The translations under genes were made by a program, and so were the position numbers. From a virus: a stretch of DNA of 33,228 nucleotides. Positions 21,491 to 28,960 of this stretch are shown one piece after another (positions within the stretch are counted from its first letter, which is position 1; each line of letters starts with the position of its first letter). The stretch is taken from IMG/VR virus record IMGVR_UViG_3300025010_000165, positions 1 through 33,228 of that record; one strand, given 5' to 3'. A model generated the notes under the pieces. The model was not told the DNA's origin and did no database searches. It was given only the letters and a program-made list of their open reading frames with translations.

Positions 21491-22191
21491 TTGAAGTTTT
21501 GAACGCCCGCGGAAAGAAGTTCTCGTGGAGCTACACCGCCCTGACCGCCTACGAAAACTGCCCGAAGGCCTACGCCGCCAACCGTTTTTACTGCACCATC
21601 CCCTGGGTAGACACTGAGGCGATCATCTACGGCAACAGGGTACATAAGGCCGCTGAGCTTTTCTTGAAAGGCATCCCACACCCGGACCTTGAGGCATTGA
21701 AACCTGTCGAGAAATACGCCGAGGCCATGCTCCGCTCCGGCCACAAGGTCGAGGCCGAGCTTGAGATCGCCCTGACCAGGCAGTTGAAGCCTGTGTCCTG
21801 GTTCGCCAAGGATGCCTGGTTCAGGGCTAAGCTCGACGTGGTGGTTACCAAGGTCAAGGAGTCCTCGGTCAACCTCTTCGACTGGAAGACCGGCGGCAAG
21901 ATCAAGGACGACGAGGACCAGCTGCGGGTCTGCGCCGCCGCCTTGTCGGTGGGCAGGCCATACCTGCAGGAGTTTGGCGGCAAATATATCTGGACTAAGC
22001 ACCAGCAGACGACCGGCATCAAGCCGATCACCAAGGCAGAGATCCCCAAGGTCTGGCAGGAGTTCCTGCCTCGGGTGCAGAGGATGGAGGACGCCTGGGC
22101 GTCGGAGAACTTCCCGGCCAGACCCTCCGGTTTATGTCCTTGGTGCCAGGTAAACGATTGCGCTTCACGGCGCGGGGAGAGGAGAGTATGA
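21487..22191 (+). CDS. Cas4/RecB-like PD-(D/E)xK nuclease with four-cysteine cluster
   Basis: The 234-residue protein has the RecB-type nuclease order: SWSYTALTAYENCPKAYAA start, GNRVHKAAEL (H53), AKLDVVV (D117), LFDWKTGG (D132/K134) and DQLRVCAAAL (Q145). Cys25 plus CPWCQVNDC (C217, C220, C225) is the 1+3 spacing of the iron-sulfur cluster of Cas4 and AddB nucleases. Such enzymes are 5' or 3' exonucleases acting on DNA ends. It starts at 21487 in an ATGA overlap after GGAGGAA. Probably serves phage recombination or replication. Confidence 0.88.
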   Translation: MIEVLNARGKKFSWSYTALTAYENCPKAYAANRFYCTIPWVDTEAIIYGNRVHKAAELFLKGIPHPDLEALKPVEKYAEAMLRSGHKVEAELEIALTRQLKPVSWFAKDAWFRAKLDVVVTKVKESSVNLFDWKTGGKIKDDEDQLRVCAAALSVGRPYLQEFGGKYIWTKHQQTTGIKPITKAEIPKVWQEFLPRVQRMEDAWASENFPARPSGLCPWCQVNDCASRRGERRV

Positions 22192-23087
22192 AAGCAAAAA
22201 CAATCAGGCGAGTGCTCGAAGCGAAAGTAAAGGACTGGGTAGAATCGGTAGACGACCAGGTAGTTGCGAAAGTCATTAAGGAAAACACAATCATAACCGG
22301 GGGCTCAATAGCCTCAATGCTCCTGCAGGAGCGGGTCAACGACTACGACGTGTACTTCAAGACCGAGTCCGCTGCGAAGACGGTGGCTCAATATTACGTT
22401 GACAAATACAATGCCGCGCACAACCCAAAGATTGTTCCCGAAGTAAAGATCCTCAACGGCAGGATCCAGATAGTTGTCAAGTCCGCCGGCATGGCAAGCG
22501 AAGAAACGGACGATAGCAAGTACCAGTATTTTGAAACTCTGCCAGAGGACAACATTGAAAGTGCGGAGTACGTCGATCCGGTCGAGGCAGACCTTGAAGC
22601 AGCAACAGAAGGCGACGATGGAGAGAAGTATCGCCCTGTGTTCATGTCATCCAACGCCATCACCCTCTCCAACAAAATCCAAGTTATCATCCGCTTCTAT
22701 GGCTCTCCGGACGAGATCCATGCAAACTACGATTTTGCCCACTGCACCAGTTGGTGGTCGTCTTGGGATGGGCATCTTGAACTACGTCCAGCGGCGATGG
22801 AAGCTTTGCTCGCCAGAGAGCTTCGGTACCAAGGCTCAAAGTATCCGCTCTGTTCGATTATTCGGACCCGTAAGTTCATCAAGAGAGGGTTTTCTATAAA
22901 TGCTGGGCAGTACCTGAAGATGTGTATGCAGCTGAGTGAACTCGACCTGACAAAAGTCGATGTGTTGGAAGACCAGCTTACTGGCGTAGATGTGGCCTAT
23001 TTTCATCAGGTCATCTCTTACTTGCGAGACGCAAAAAAGGACTTCGACGCTGCGTATATTTGTGAGATAGTCGATAAGATTTTCTAA
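22188..23087 (+). CDS. Nucleotidyltransferase-fold protein (299 aa)
   Basis: Early in the protein TIITGGSIASMLL (GGS at 38-40) is followed by NDYDVYF (D52, D54), the GG[ST]...DxD pattern of the DNA polymerase beta-type nucleotidyltransferase superfamily. A third acidic residue could be in HANYDFAHC. The rest, with PVEADLEAATEGDD acid-rich linker and RTRKFIKRGF, is not recognisable. The start at 22188 overlaps the nuclease stop as ATGA. Substrate unknown: tRNA 3' ends, proteins or second messengers are all possible for this fold. Confidence 0.72.
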   Translation: MKAKTIRRVLEAKVKDWVESVDDQVVAKVIKENTIITGGSIASMLLQERVNDYDVYFKTESAAKTVAQYYVDKYNAAHNPKIVPEVKILNGRIQIVVKSAGMASEETDDSKYQYFETLPEDNIESAEYVDPVEADLEAATEGDDGEKYRPVFMSSNAITLSNKIQVIIRFYGSPDEIHANYDFAHCTSWWSSWDGHLELRPAAMEALLARELRYQGSKYPLCSIIRTRKFIKRGFSINAGQYLKMCMQLSELDLTKVDVLEDQLTGVDVAYFHQVISYLRDAKKDFDAAYICEIVDKIF

Positions 23088-23099
23088 GGAGTGACCAGC

Positions 23100-23246
23100 A
23101 TGATCACCTCATACGAAGACTACATAGACTGGTGCTGGGACCGAGATCAGGAGCCGCTGTCCGAGGATGAGTGGGCAGCAGAGGTCGCACAAAACCGGGC
23201 CGACAGGCTCATAACCAACAAGGAGATGGATGATGCAGGGGAGTAA
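23100..23246 (+). CDS. Small acidic protein (48 aa)
   Basis: MITSYEDYIDWCWDRDQEPL, very acidic with many Trp. AGGAGTGACC precedes the ATG. Its last 17 nt overlap the DHH gene. Function unknown. Confidence 0.6.
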   Translation: MITSYEDYIDWCWDRDQEPLSEDEWAAEVAQNRADRLITNKEMDDAGE

Positions 23247-24102
23247 GCCAGTAACAGTTTTGTGGCACCATGATGCAGATGGGTTTGCCTCAGCCTACGC
23301 AGCCTGGAGAGTCTACCAGGACACGGCGACATACATCGCTGTGCAGTACAGCCAGCCGGTCCCTGAGATCCCCGAGGGCACGACGCACCTGCTCATCGTC
23401 GATTTCTCTTACGACCGTGAGACCTGCGACGCCCTCGCCGCCAAGTACGCGCTGCTGGTCATCGATCATCACCGGTCGGCGGAAGAGAATTTGCGAGGCA
23501 GCAACTATGCCATCTTCAGCATGAACAAGTCCGGCTGCGCTCTGACCTGGGAGTATTTTCATAAGCGAGAGCCGATGCCTGCCATCCTGGCTTATGTCCA
23601 GGACCGGGACTTGTGGAAGTTCGAGTTGCCCAATTCAGAAGAGGTAAGTCTCTATATCGCTACTTTACCGTTTGATTTTGAGGATTGGCACAAAGAGGCT
23701 ACTCGTTTAGACTTCTCCCCTCGCGCGTGGAAGTTCGGTAGTTACCTTCGTTCCTTCCGCAACGGCCAGATCCAAGCTGCCCTGCGCGACGTTAGGGTCA
23801 TGTTCTGGGACATCCATGAGGTGCCGGTGCTCAACTGCTCGGCCAACGTCAGCGAGGTCGGCAACGAACTCTGCCGAGCGTACCCTGACGCTCCGTTCTC
23901 CGCGACATACTGCGACAGGAAGGGGGTGCGGTCGTGGTCGTTGCGGTCGGTTGGGGGTTTCGATGTCTCTGAGATAGCTCGGCGGTATGGTGGCGGGGGG
24001 CATTCGCGAGCCGCAGGATTTGCTACGCCGATAGGCACTTGGCCTGAGAACTTCTTGCTGTCTCTGGAGCCTGCGACTGAGACGACTCATATTCTTGTAT
24101 GA
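23230..24102 (+). CDS. DHH-family phosphoesterase
   Basis: The protein (290 aa) contains all DHH motifs: HHDADGFASA (D15, D17), VDFSYD (D58), IDHHRSAEE (D79/H80/H81), YVQDRDLW (D125/D127) and a C-terminal GGGGHSRAAG, the substrate-binding DHHA1 element. Family members include RecJ, oligoribonuclease/NrnA and cyclic dinucleotide phosphodiesterases. It has no RecJ OB domain, so NrnA-like nuclease or phosphodiesterase is more likely. Two tandem ATG codons follow AAGGAG; either may start translation. It overlaps the previous small gene. Confidence 0.88.
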   Translation: MMQGSKPVTVLWHHDADGFASAYAAWRVYQDTATYIAVQYSQPVPEIPEGTTHLLIVDFSYDRETCDALAAKYALLVIDHHRSAEENLRGSNYAIFSMNKSGCALTWEYFHKREPMPAILAYVQDRDLWKFELPNSEEVSLYIATLPFDFEDWHKEATRLDFSPRAWKFGSYLRSFRNGQIQAALRDVRVMFWDIHEVPVLNCSANVSEVGNELCRAYPDAPFSATYCDRKGVRSWSLRSVGGFDVSEIARRYGGGGHSRAAGFATPIGTWPENFLLSLEPATETTHILV

Positions 24103-24120
24103 CTTTCTTTGGGAGGAGTG

Positions 24121-24351
24121 ATGTATCCATCAATCTTTCTCATAATCGCGGTGCCTTTGTTGCTGTCAGGCTGCGACTCTAAATTTTGGAAGCCTTTACA
24201 GTGCTTGGAAACAAGTAAGGTAGTAGAGATAGAAGCTATTATCTACCGGGGAGGGATTGTGCGGCTGGAGAACGGTCTAAGCGTGGACGTGGGGCAGCCG
24301 CACGAACCAGTTAAGGTAGGCAGCGAGTGGTGTGTTAAATATTCACGATGA
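24121..24351 (+). CDS. Small lipoprotein (76 aa)
   Basis: MYPSIFLIIAVPLLLSGC is a lipoprotein signal with lipobox LSGC. The short mature part is beta-rich (VVEIEAIIYRGGIVRLENG). The leader TGACTTTCTTTGGGAGGAG is nearly repeated before the next gene. Function unknown. Confidence 0.75.
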   Translation: MYPSIFLIIAVPLLLSGCDSKFWKPLQCLETSKVVEIEAIIYRGGIVRLENGLSVDVGQPHEPVKVGSEWCVKYSR

Positions 24352-24370
24352 CTTTCTTTGGGGGGAAGTG

Positions 24371-24568
24371 ATGGACGACTGGCTCAGCGAGTACAAAGAG
24401 ATGATCGATGACTGTCTGAAAACCAAGAGCAGGGAAGACCGACTGACAGAATGGGAAGCTGAGTTTCTCAACTCTGTAGAGACGCAGATGGTGTCCAAGA
24501 ATACCATTTCCCAAAAGCAGATAGATGTGCTTGAGAGGATTTGGGAAAAAGTTACTTCGAGAGGGTAG
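24371..24568 (+). CDS. Helical hypothetical protein (65 aa)
   Basis: MDDWLSEYKEMIDDCLKTKS, two amphipathic helices (WEAEFLNSVETQMVS; QIDVLERIWEKVT). The start follows a near copy of the lipoprotein gene's leader. It resembles small phage proteins with an FLxSVxxQ / QxxxLxxIWxKV layout (recollection). Function unknown. Confidence 0.66.
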   Translation: MDDWLSEYKEMIDDCLKTKSREDRLTEWEAEFLNSVETQMVSKNTISQKQIDVLERIWEKVTSRG

Positions 24569-24571
24569 AGG

Positions 24572-24946
24572 ATGACTACTCCAGAAAGCAAAATCAAATC
24601 TCTTGCGAGAGACCTCCTCGCTCGCTACGACATCCAGCCGGCCAGCAAGGCAGGGACGTTCAAGCAGGCAGCAGGCTGGTACTACTTTGCGGTACAAGGG
24701 ATAATGTCGGTGCGTGGAATACCTGACATAATAGGGCAGCATCGAGGGGTCTTCTTCGGGGTAGAATTAAAGGCCCCCGGCAAGAACCCCACCGGCTTCC
24801 AAAAACTCCAGATCGACGCCATCTCCTGCTCCGGCGGAGCTTGTTTCGTGGTGGATGGGCCTGAGACTTTGAAGGTGTTTGAGGAATGGCTGGAAGAGAT
24901 AGATGAGGGAGCCAATTTCCAAGAGTTCTTGGACTCGGAGGTTTGA
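24572..24946 (+). CDS. VRR-NUC domain nuclease
   Basis: The 124-residue protein has the VRR-NUC core: GIPDIIG (D52) followed by VFFGVELKAPGKNPTGFQK (E65/K67, Q77), then ISCSGGACFVVDGPE. Stand-alone VRR-NUC proteins are common in phages and may cut Holliday junctions or flaps, by analogy to FAN1 and known phage homologues. It lies 3 bp after the previous gene with GGGTAGAGG. Confidence 0.9.
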   Translation: MTTPESKIKSLARDLLARYDIQPASKAGTFKQAAGWYYFAVQGIMSVRGIPDIIGQHRGVFFGVELKAPGKNPTGFQKLQIDAISCSGGACFVVDGPETLKVFEEWLEEIDEGANFQEFLDSEV

Positions 24947-24947
24947 G

Positions 24948-25358
24948 ATGACTGACATCTATTTTCCTATGCTATTAGGGCATCTGGTAGGTGACTACCT
25001 GCTGCAAAATAACTGGATGGCACTCAACAAAGGAAAGGCTTCTCTGCTTGGATATAGTTCATGTACGACTCACTGTGTAATATACGCTGCAGCGGTTTGT
25101 GCTGTAATGGATGTGCTGAGACTTGACTGGTTTATTTTTGTCGCCGCAGGGCACTTCTTATTGGACAAATACAGTGTAGGTGACTGGTGGTTGAAGGTCA
25201 TTGGCGGGCGGAGCCCTTCCGTATTTGTGAGTACACCTGCAGAAGGAAACTCAATGACGTACTTACAGGCAGGGTTCACTGCAGTTGTGTATGCCGTTGC
25301 AGACAACACCATGCACTTGCTGATTATGTTTTTTGGTTGGAGGATGTTATGGGCTTGA
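24948..25358 (+). CDS. DUF3307-type membrane protein (136 aa)
   Basis: Several hydrophobic segments, with the opening FPMLLGHLVGDYLLQNNWMA and the pattern H(x)D(x)xxQxxWM-xxK plus CTTHCVIYAAAVCAV and AGHFLLDKY, all as in DUF3307 integral membrane proteins. Role unknown. The leader GGAGGTTTGAGATGA is repeated exactly at 25700. Confidence 0.78.
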   Translation: MTDIYFPMLLGHLVGDYLLQNNWMALNKGKASLLGYSSCTTHCVIYAAAVCAVMDVLRLDWFIFVAAGHFLLDKYSVGDWWLKVIGGRSPSVFVSTPAEGNSMTYLQAGFTAVVYAVADNTMHLLIMFFGWRMLWA

Positions 25359-25714
25359 ATTTTATGTTCTCGCGGGCACGTGCTGACTATCCATACCCTC
25401 CACGCCCCGGGGCTACGACGTTCCTTCCTAACCCCGATCCCAGCAAATACACCATCGTACGAAAAAACCAGATAGGCACACATTTACTAATGGAAATCCA
25501 ATATGTTGGGTGTATTAATTACGAAGGCAGAAAAATACTGGTGTTTACAAACTGCGAGTGGCGAGATCTCAAATCACAGCGCATCATAGATCCTCATTTC
25601 AGTGATAATTCATCACTTCGTTACCCGTTTGCCAGATTCGCACCAACTGCATTAGGGTGGGAGATGGCAGAAATATTGTGCTACGCCTTACTACAAAAAG
25701 GAGGTTTGAGATGA
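25349..25714 (+). CDS. Hypothetical protein (121 aa)
   Basis: Product MGLNFMFSRARADYPYPPRP, mixed, with QYVGCINYEGRKILVF and NCEWRDLKSQRI. No motif recognised. Starts 10 nt before the end of the previous gene with GGAGG in front. Confidence 0.65.
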   Translation: MGLNFMFSRARADYPYPPRPGATTFLPNPDPSKYTIVRKNQIGTHLLMEIQYVGCINYEGRKILVFTNCEWRDLKSQRIIDPHFSDNSSLRYPFARFAPTALGWEMAEILCYALLQKGGLR

Positions 25715-25974
25715 ACAACCTGTACTGCTCCTCCTGCGGCAAGAAGACCTTGCAGGAAACTGACGATGAAGACTATGAGGTCGGAACCCTCCACGCTTGC
25801 CTGTCCTGCGGAGCAGTTTACTGGATGTCTCCTGCTGTGGATGTCGAAGTAACTGCTGAGCCGGATCCGCACGATGTGTTCCAACCACTCAATTCTGTGA
25901 TCGAAGTAACTCTCGCAGCGTTGAATCTGCTGAACCATCCCAGTCTTGGGTATATCAATAGGGTGTATAAATGA
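25711..25974 (+). CDS. Zinc-ribbon protein (87 aa)
   Basis: MNNLYCSSCGKKTLQETDDE and HACLSCGAVYWM give two CxxC pairs, a zinc ribbon. The rest is hydrophobic and acidic. Starts in an ATGA overlap. Function unknown; zinc ribbons often bind nucleic acid or proteins. Confidence 0.72.
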   Translation: MNNLYCSSCGKKTLQETDDEDYEVGTLHACLSCGAVYWMSPAVDVEVTAEPDPHDVFQPLNSVIEVTLAALNLLNHPSLGYINRVYK

Positions 25975-26120
25975 CCACCATACTGCTTGCTTGGATTGAA
26001 TGCGTGTATAAGAAGGATTTCGAGCTTCTGTACATTGGTACAGTGATTATTGATGTTGTAGCGGTTATTACTTTAGCAGAGTTGGTAACAGCAGCACTTA
26101 AATTTTTGGGCAACTCATGA
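25971..26120 (+). CDS. Small membrane protein (49 aa)
   Basis: MTTILLAWIECVYKKDFELL and one longer hydrophobic stretch YIGTVIIDVVAVITLAELV. ATGA overlaps on both sides. Function unknown. Confidence 0.62.
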   Translation: MTTILLAWIECVYKKDFELLYIGTVIIDVVAVITLAELVTAALKFLGNS

Positions 26121-27679
26121 CCATCCGTGTCTTAAACGACCACTACGTCATCGAGTCCGACAACGCCGGCCAGTTCCGCGCCCTGTTCCCTGATCTCAAG
26201 GAGGCGGTGGTGCAGGGACGTCAGTTCGTCGCCGTGCCGCACACCCTCGAGGTCGCCCGGGTGCTCAATAACATCGGCTGTAAAGTTCAGTCCCCGATCA
26301 GGACACAGTACGACTGGCCCGGGAGATACACTCCGAGGTGGTATCAAATTGAGTCGGCGGAGTTTTTCACCTTTTACTCTCGCTGCTACTGCCTATCCGA
26401 GATGCGTACGGGAAAAACCCTCAGCGCCCTGTGGGCTGCCGACTACCTCCGCCGCGCCGGCAAGATCCGCCGCACCCTGATCGCCGCCCCGCTCTCCACC
26501 ATCTACGATGTCTGGGAGCAGAACATCTTCGAGAGCTTCCCGCTGCGCACCTTTGCCGTCTTGCACGGTAGCCGGCAGAAACGCCTTGAGCTACTCGCTC
26601 GGCCGCATGACTTCTACATCGTCAATCATCATGGCATGGGGCTTATTGAAGAAGCCCTTGCCGCCCGCCCGGACATCGACCTGGTGATCGTTGATGAATT
26701 AGCCGAACTTCGCTCAGCGAAAAATAAGAAGGGCGTCCTGTGGGCGCCGATGAACCGAGTATTGAACAAGCAGGGCATTGTCCGCTCCGCCTGGGGATTG
26801 ACCGGTACACCGACTCCAAACGAACCACCTGACGCCTTCGGACAATGCAAGCTGATCACCCCTGAGAACTACCGAGGCCACTTCACCAGCTTCAAGCACG
26901 AGACCATGCTGCAGTTTGGACCGTTCAAGTGGGTGCCAAAGAAAGGAGCAGAGGAGTCCGTCGCCAGGATATTGAAACCAGCCATCCGGTTCAAGCGGAC
27001 GGTCTGCTCCACCATGAAGCCATGTTTCATCGATCGGCGGGCCCAGTTGTCGGCGGAGCAGGAGAGAGCGTACAAGCAGCTGCGCAACCAGGCTGCCACC
27101 GACCTGCGAGGACAGACAGTTACAGCAGTTAATGCTGCGGTATTATTGAGTAAATTGATACAGGTCAGCTGTGGCGTAGCTTATGATGCAGAAGGTAAAC
27201 TGGTCAAGTTCGACTTCGGCCCGCGGTTGAAAGTCCTTGAGGAACTGATCGAGGCCAACAACGAGAAGGTCTTGGTCTTCGTGCCGTTCACCGGGGTTCT
27301 GAACACCCTCGCCACCGAGCTCCGCAAGCGGTGGTCGGTGGCAGTCGTCGACGGCAGCGTCTCGGCCGGCCGGCGAGCGCAGATCTTCCGGGAGTTCCGT
27401 TCGCTGCCCGATCCATGGATCATCATGGCCAACCCGGACACCATGGCCCACGGTCTCGACCTCACCGCCGCTTCCCTGTCGATCTGGTATGCCCCTTACT
27501 TGAAAGCAGCCAAGGTCCAGCAGGCCAACGCCAGGACAGATGGGTCAAAACAGTCGGCCAAAATCGACATCGCCCATATCTATGCAACAGCCGAAGAGAA
27601 ACGTGCTTACGATGTCTTGCTCGGTAAGGGGCGCTTTCAAGACGTCGTCCTGGAGATGGCAAACAAAGGAGGAAGGTAA
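26117..27679 (+). CDS. SNF2-family (superfamily 2) helicase
   Basis: The 520-residue protein carries the SNF2 motifs: I SEMRTGKT (K100), Ia TLIAAPLS, II IVDELAEL (D193/E194), III LTGTPTPN (228-235), and the C-terminal lobe with VLVFVPFTGVLNTL, motif V GLDLTAASLS and VI QANARTDGS. Phage SNF2 proteins probably move along double-stranded DNA to help replication or remove bound proteins. Motif I has an Arg where Gly is usual. It starts in an ATGA overlap and is followed by TAATG coupling to the next gene. Confidence 0.9.
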   Translation: MTIRVLNDHYVIESDNAGQFRALFPDLKEAVVQGRQFVAVPHTLEVARVLNNIGCKVQSPIRTQYDWPGRYTPRWYQIESAEFFTFYSRCYCLSEMRTGKTLSALWAADYLRRAGKIRRTLIAAPLSTIYDVWEQNIFESFPLRTFAVLHGSRQKRLELLARPHDFYIVNHHGMGLIEEALAARPDIDLVIVDELAELRSAKNKKGVLWAPMNRVLNKQGIVRSAWGLTGTPTPNEPPDAFGQCKLITPENYRGHFTSFKHETMLQFGPFKWVPKKGAEESVARILKPAIRFKRTVCSTMKPCFIDRRAQLSAEQERAYKQLRNQAATDLRGQTVTAVNAAVLLSKLIQVSCGVAYDAEGKLVKFDFGPRLKVLEELIEANNEKVLVFVPFTGVLNTLATELRKRWSVAVVDGSVSAGRRAQIFREFRSLPDPWIIMANPDTMAHGLDLTAASLSIWYAPYLKAAKVQQANARTDGSKQSAKIDIAHIYATAEEKRAYDVLLGKGRFQDVVLEMANKGGR

Positions 27680-27993
27680 TGCAAAGACACATCAATGACA
27701 TGATGGCCGGGGAGCATATCGTTCTGATTTTTCCAACATACCGAGACGCCAGAGAAGCCGCGAATAGCCGCTGCCCACCGGGGGCAATAAATATTCTGAG
27801 CGAAATACGGCTGGAGCACAGGCCATCCGCCGGATGGATTCAGTTTGGTTATGCTGGGATGAATTGTGAAAGGTTACAAGGAATCCTTGCTGACATCCGT
27901 TTTGTGTCAGACGCAGATCTCTTAGTAACCAGTCAATTTAAAGATTTCGCCCGGGAAAGGTCTGATAGGTATATCAAGCATAACGGATTATGA
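27679..27993 (+). CDS. Hypothetical protein (104 aa)
   Basis: MQRHINDMMAGEHIVLIFPT with an alpha/beta pattern, SRCPPGAINILSEIRL in the middle and a basic end. The ATG overlaps the helicase stop by one base (TAATG). Not recognised. Confidence 0.65.
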   Translation: MQRHINDMMAGEHIVLIFPTYRDAREAANSRCPPGAINILSEIRLEHRPSAGWIQFGYAGMNCERLQGILADIRFVSDADLLVTSQFKDFARERSDRYIKHNGL

Positions 27994-28886
27994 ACCTTTC
28001 ACTCATAGAAATACATCAGCGGCAGAACCTCCCGCTCGATCAAAAGATTGCCTGGGCAAGGGATCGGATAAAGGAGTGGTACGAAGCTTGGGATGGGAAG
28101 GTCTATGTCGCCGATTCTGGCGGGGCTGACTCGACAGTGCTTCGACATCTGGTTCGACAACTATACCCCGATGTACCCTCGGTATTTGTGAATACCGGGC
28201 TTGAGTTTCCTGAAATCGTCGCATTCATGAAAACCATTTCAAACATAGTATGGTTGAAACCGAAAATGCCCTTCGTAGAAGTCATCAAGCGGTATGGGTA
28301 CCCTGTGGTAAGTAAAGAGGTCGCCATGGCTATTTCTCGCTGCCGAAATACAAAGTCAGAGGATCAGCGGAGGTTGCGCCTGTATGGTGGTACGAACCCC
28401 TCCACCGGTAAAAAGCAGTCTGTCGGAGTGATTCCACAGAAGTATCATTATTTAGTCACTGCGCCTTTCAAAATCAGTGAGCAGTGTTGCGAATGTATGA
28501 AGAAGCAACCGTTCTATAAGTACCACAAAGACACTGAACAAGTTCCGTTTGTAGGAGTAATGGCGGCTGATGGCCGAAGCCGGCTGCGAAGTTACGCTGC
28601 TCATGGATGCAATATCTTTGACCGAAAGAAGATGATGTCTCGCCCGCTTTCAATCTGGACCAAGGACGATATCTGGCGATGTATTAGAGCAGGCATACCT
28701 TATAGCCCTATCTACGACATGGGCTACGACAGGACGGGCTGCGTGTTTTGCATGTTCGGGTGCCAGATGGAGAAAGAGCCTCGCTTTGTGAAACTGAAAC
28801 AAACCCACCCAAAACTCCACAGATACTGCATGGAGTATCTCGGGCTGAGAGAAGTCCTAGAGTTTATGAATATACCCTATGAATAA
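27990..28886 (+). CDS. PP-loop ATP pyrophosphatase, PAPS reductase-like
   Basis: The 298-residue protein has an adenine-binding PP-loop VYVADSGGADSTVL (43-48), where the usual SGGKDS Lys is Ala46. FVNTGLEFPEIV and SKEVAMAISRCR follow, with three C-terminal Cys in RTGCVFCMFGC (C251, C254, C258). Such proteins bind ATP and often thiolate a substrate: PAPS reductases, DndC, and phage proteins annotated as PAPS reductases share these parts. It overlaps the previous gene by 4 nt and lies directly before the tRNA-like gene; involvement in RNA or DNA thiolation is only a suggestion. Confidence 0.83.
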   Translation: MNLSLIEIHQRQNLPLDQKIAWARDRIKEWYEAWDGKVYVADSGGADSTVLRHLVRQLYPDVPSVFVNTGLEFPEIVAFMKTISNIVWLKPKMPFVEVIKRYGYPVVSKEVAMAISRCRNTKSEDQRRLRLYGGTNPSTGKKQSVGVIPQKYHYLVTAPFKISEQCCECMKKQPFYKYHKDTEQVPFVGVMAADGRSRLRSYAAHGCNIFDRKKMMSRPLSIWTKDDIWRCIRAGIPYSPIYDMGYDRTGCVFCMFGCQMEKEPRFVKLKQTHPKLHRYCMEYLGLREVLEFMNIPYE

Positions 28887-28889
28887 AAA

Positions 28890-28903
28890 GTAAACCCCTT
28901 CAC
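28890..28903 (+). promoter_or_regulatory. GTAAACC element abutting the tRNA promoter
   Basis: GTAAACCCCTTCAC, exact match to GTAAACC-N3-YCAC, located 3 bp after the previous stop and 9 bp before the -35 hexamer. Confidence 0.65.
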
Positions 28904-28912
28904 AAATAATTG

Positions 28913-28941
28913 TTGACAACCCGTTTACAAAGAGCTAAGGT
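28913..28941 (+). promoter_or_regulatory. Promoter of the tRNA-like gene
   Basis: TTGACA and TAAGGT with 17 bp between them: consensus -35 and acceptable -10. Transcription would start about 12 bp before the tRNA 5' end. Confidence 0.8.
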
Positions 28942-28960
28942 TGAGTTGAATGAGCGAAAA

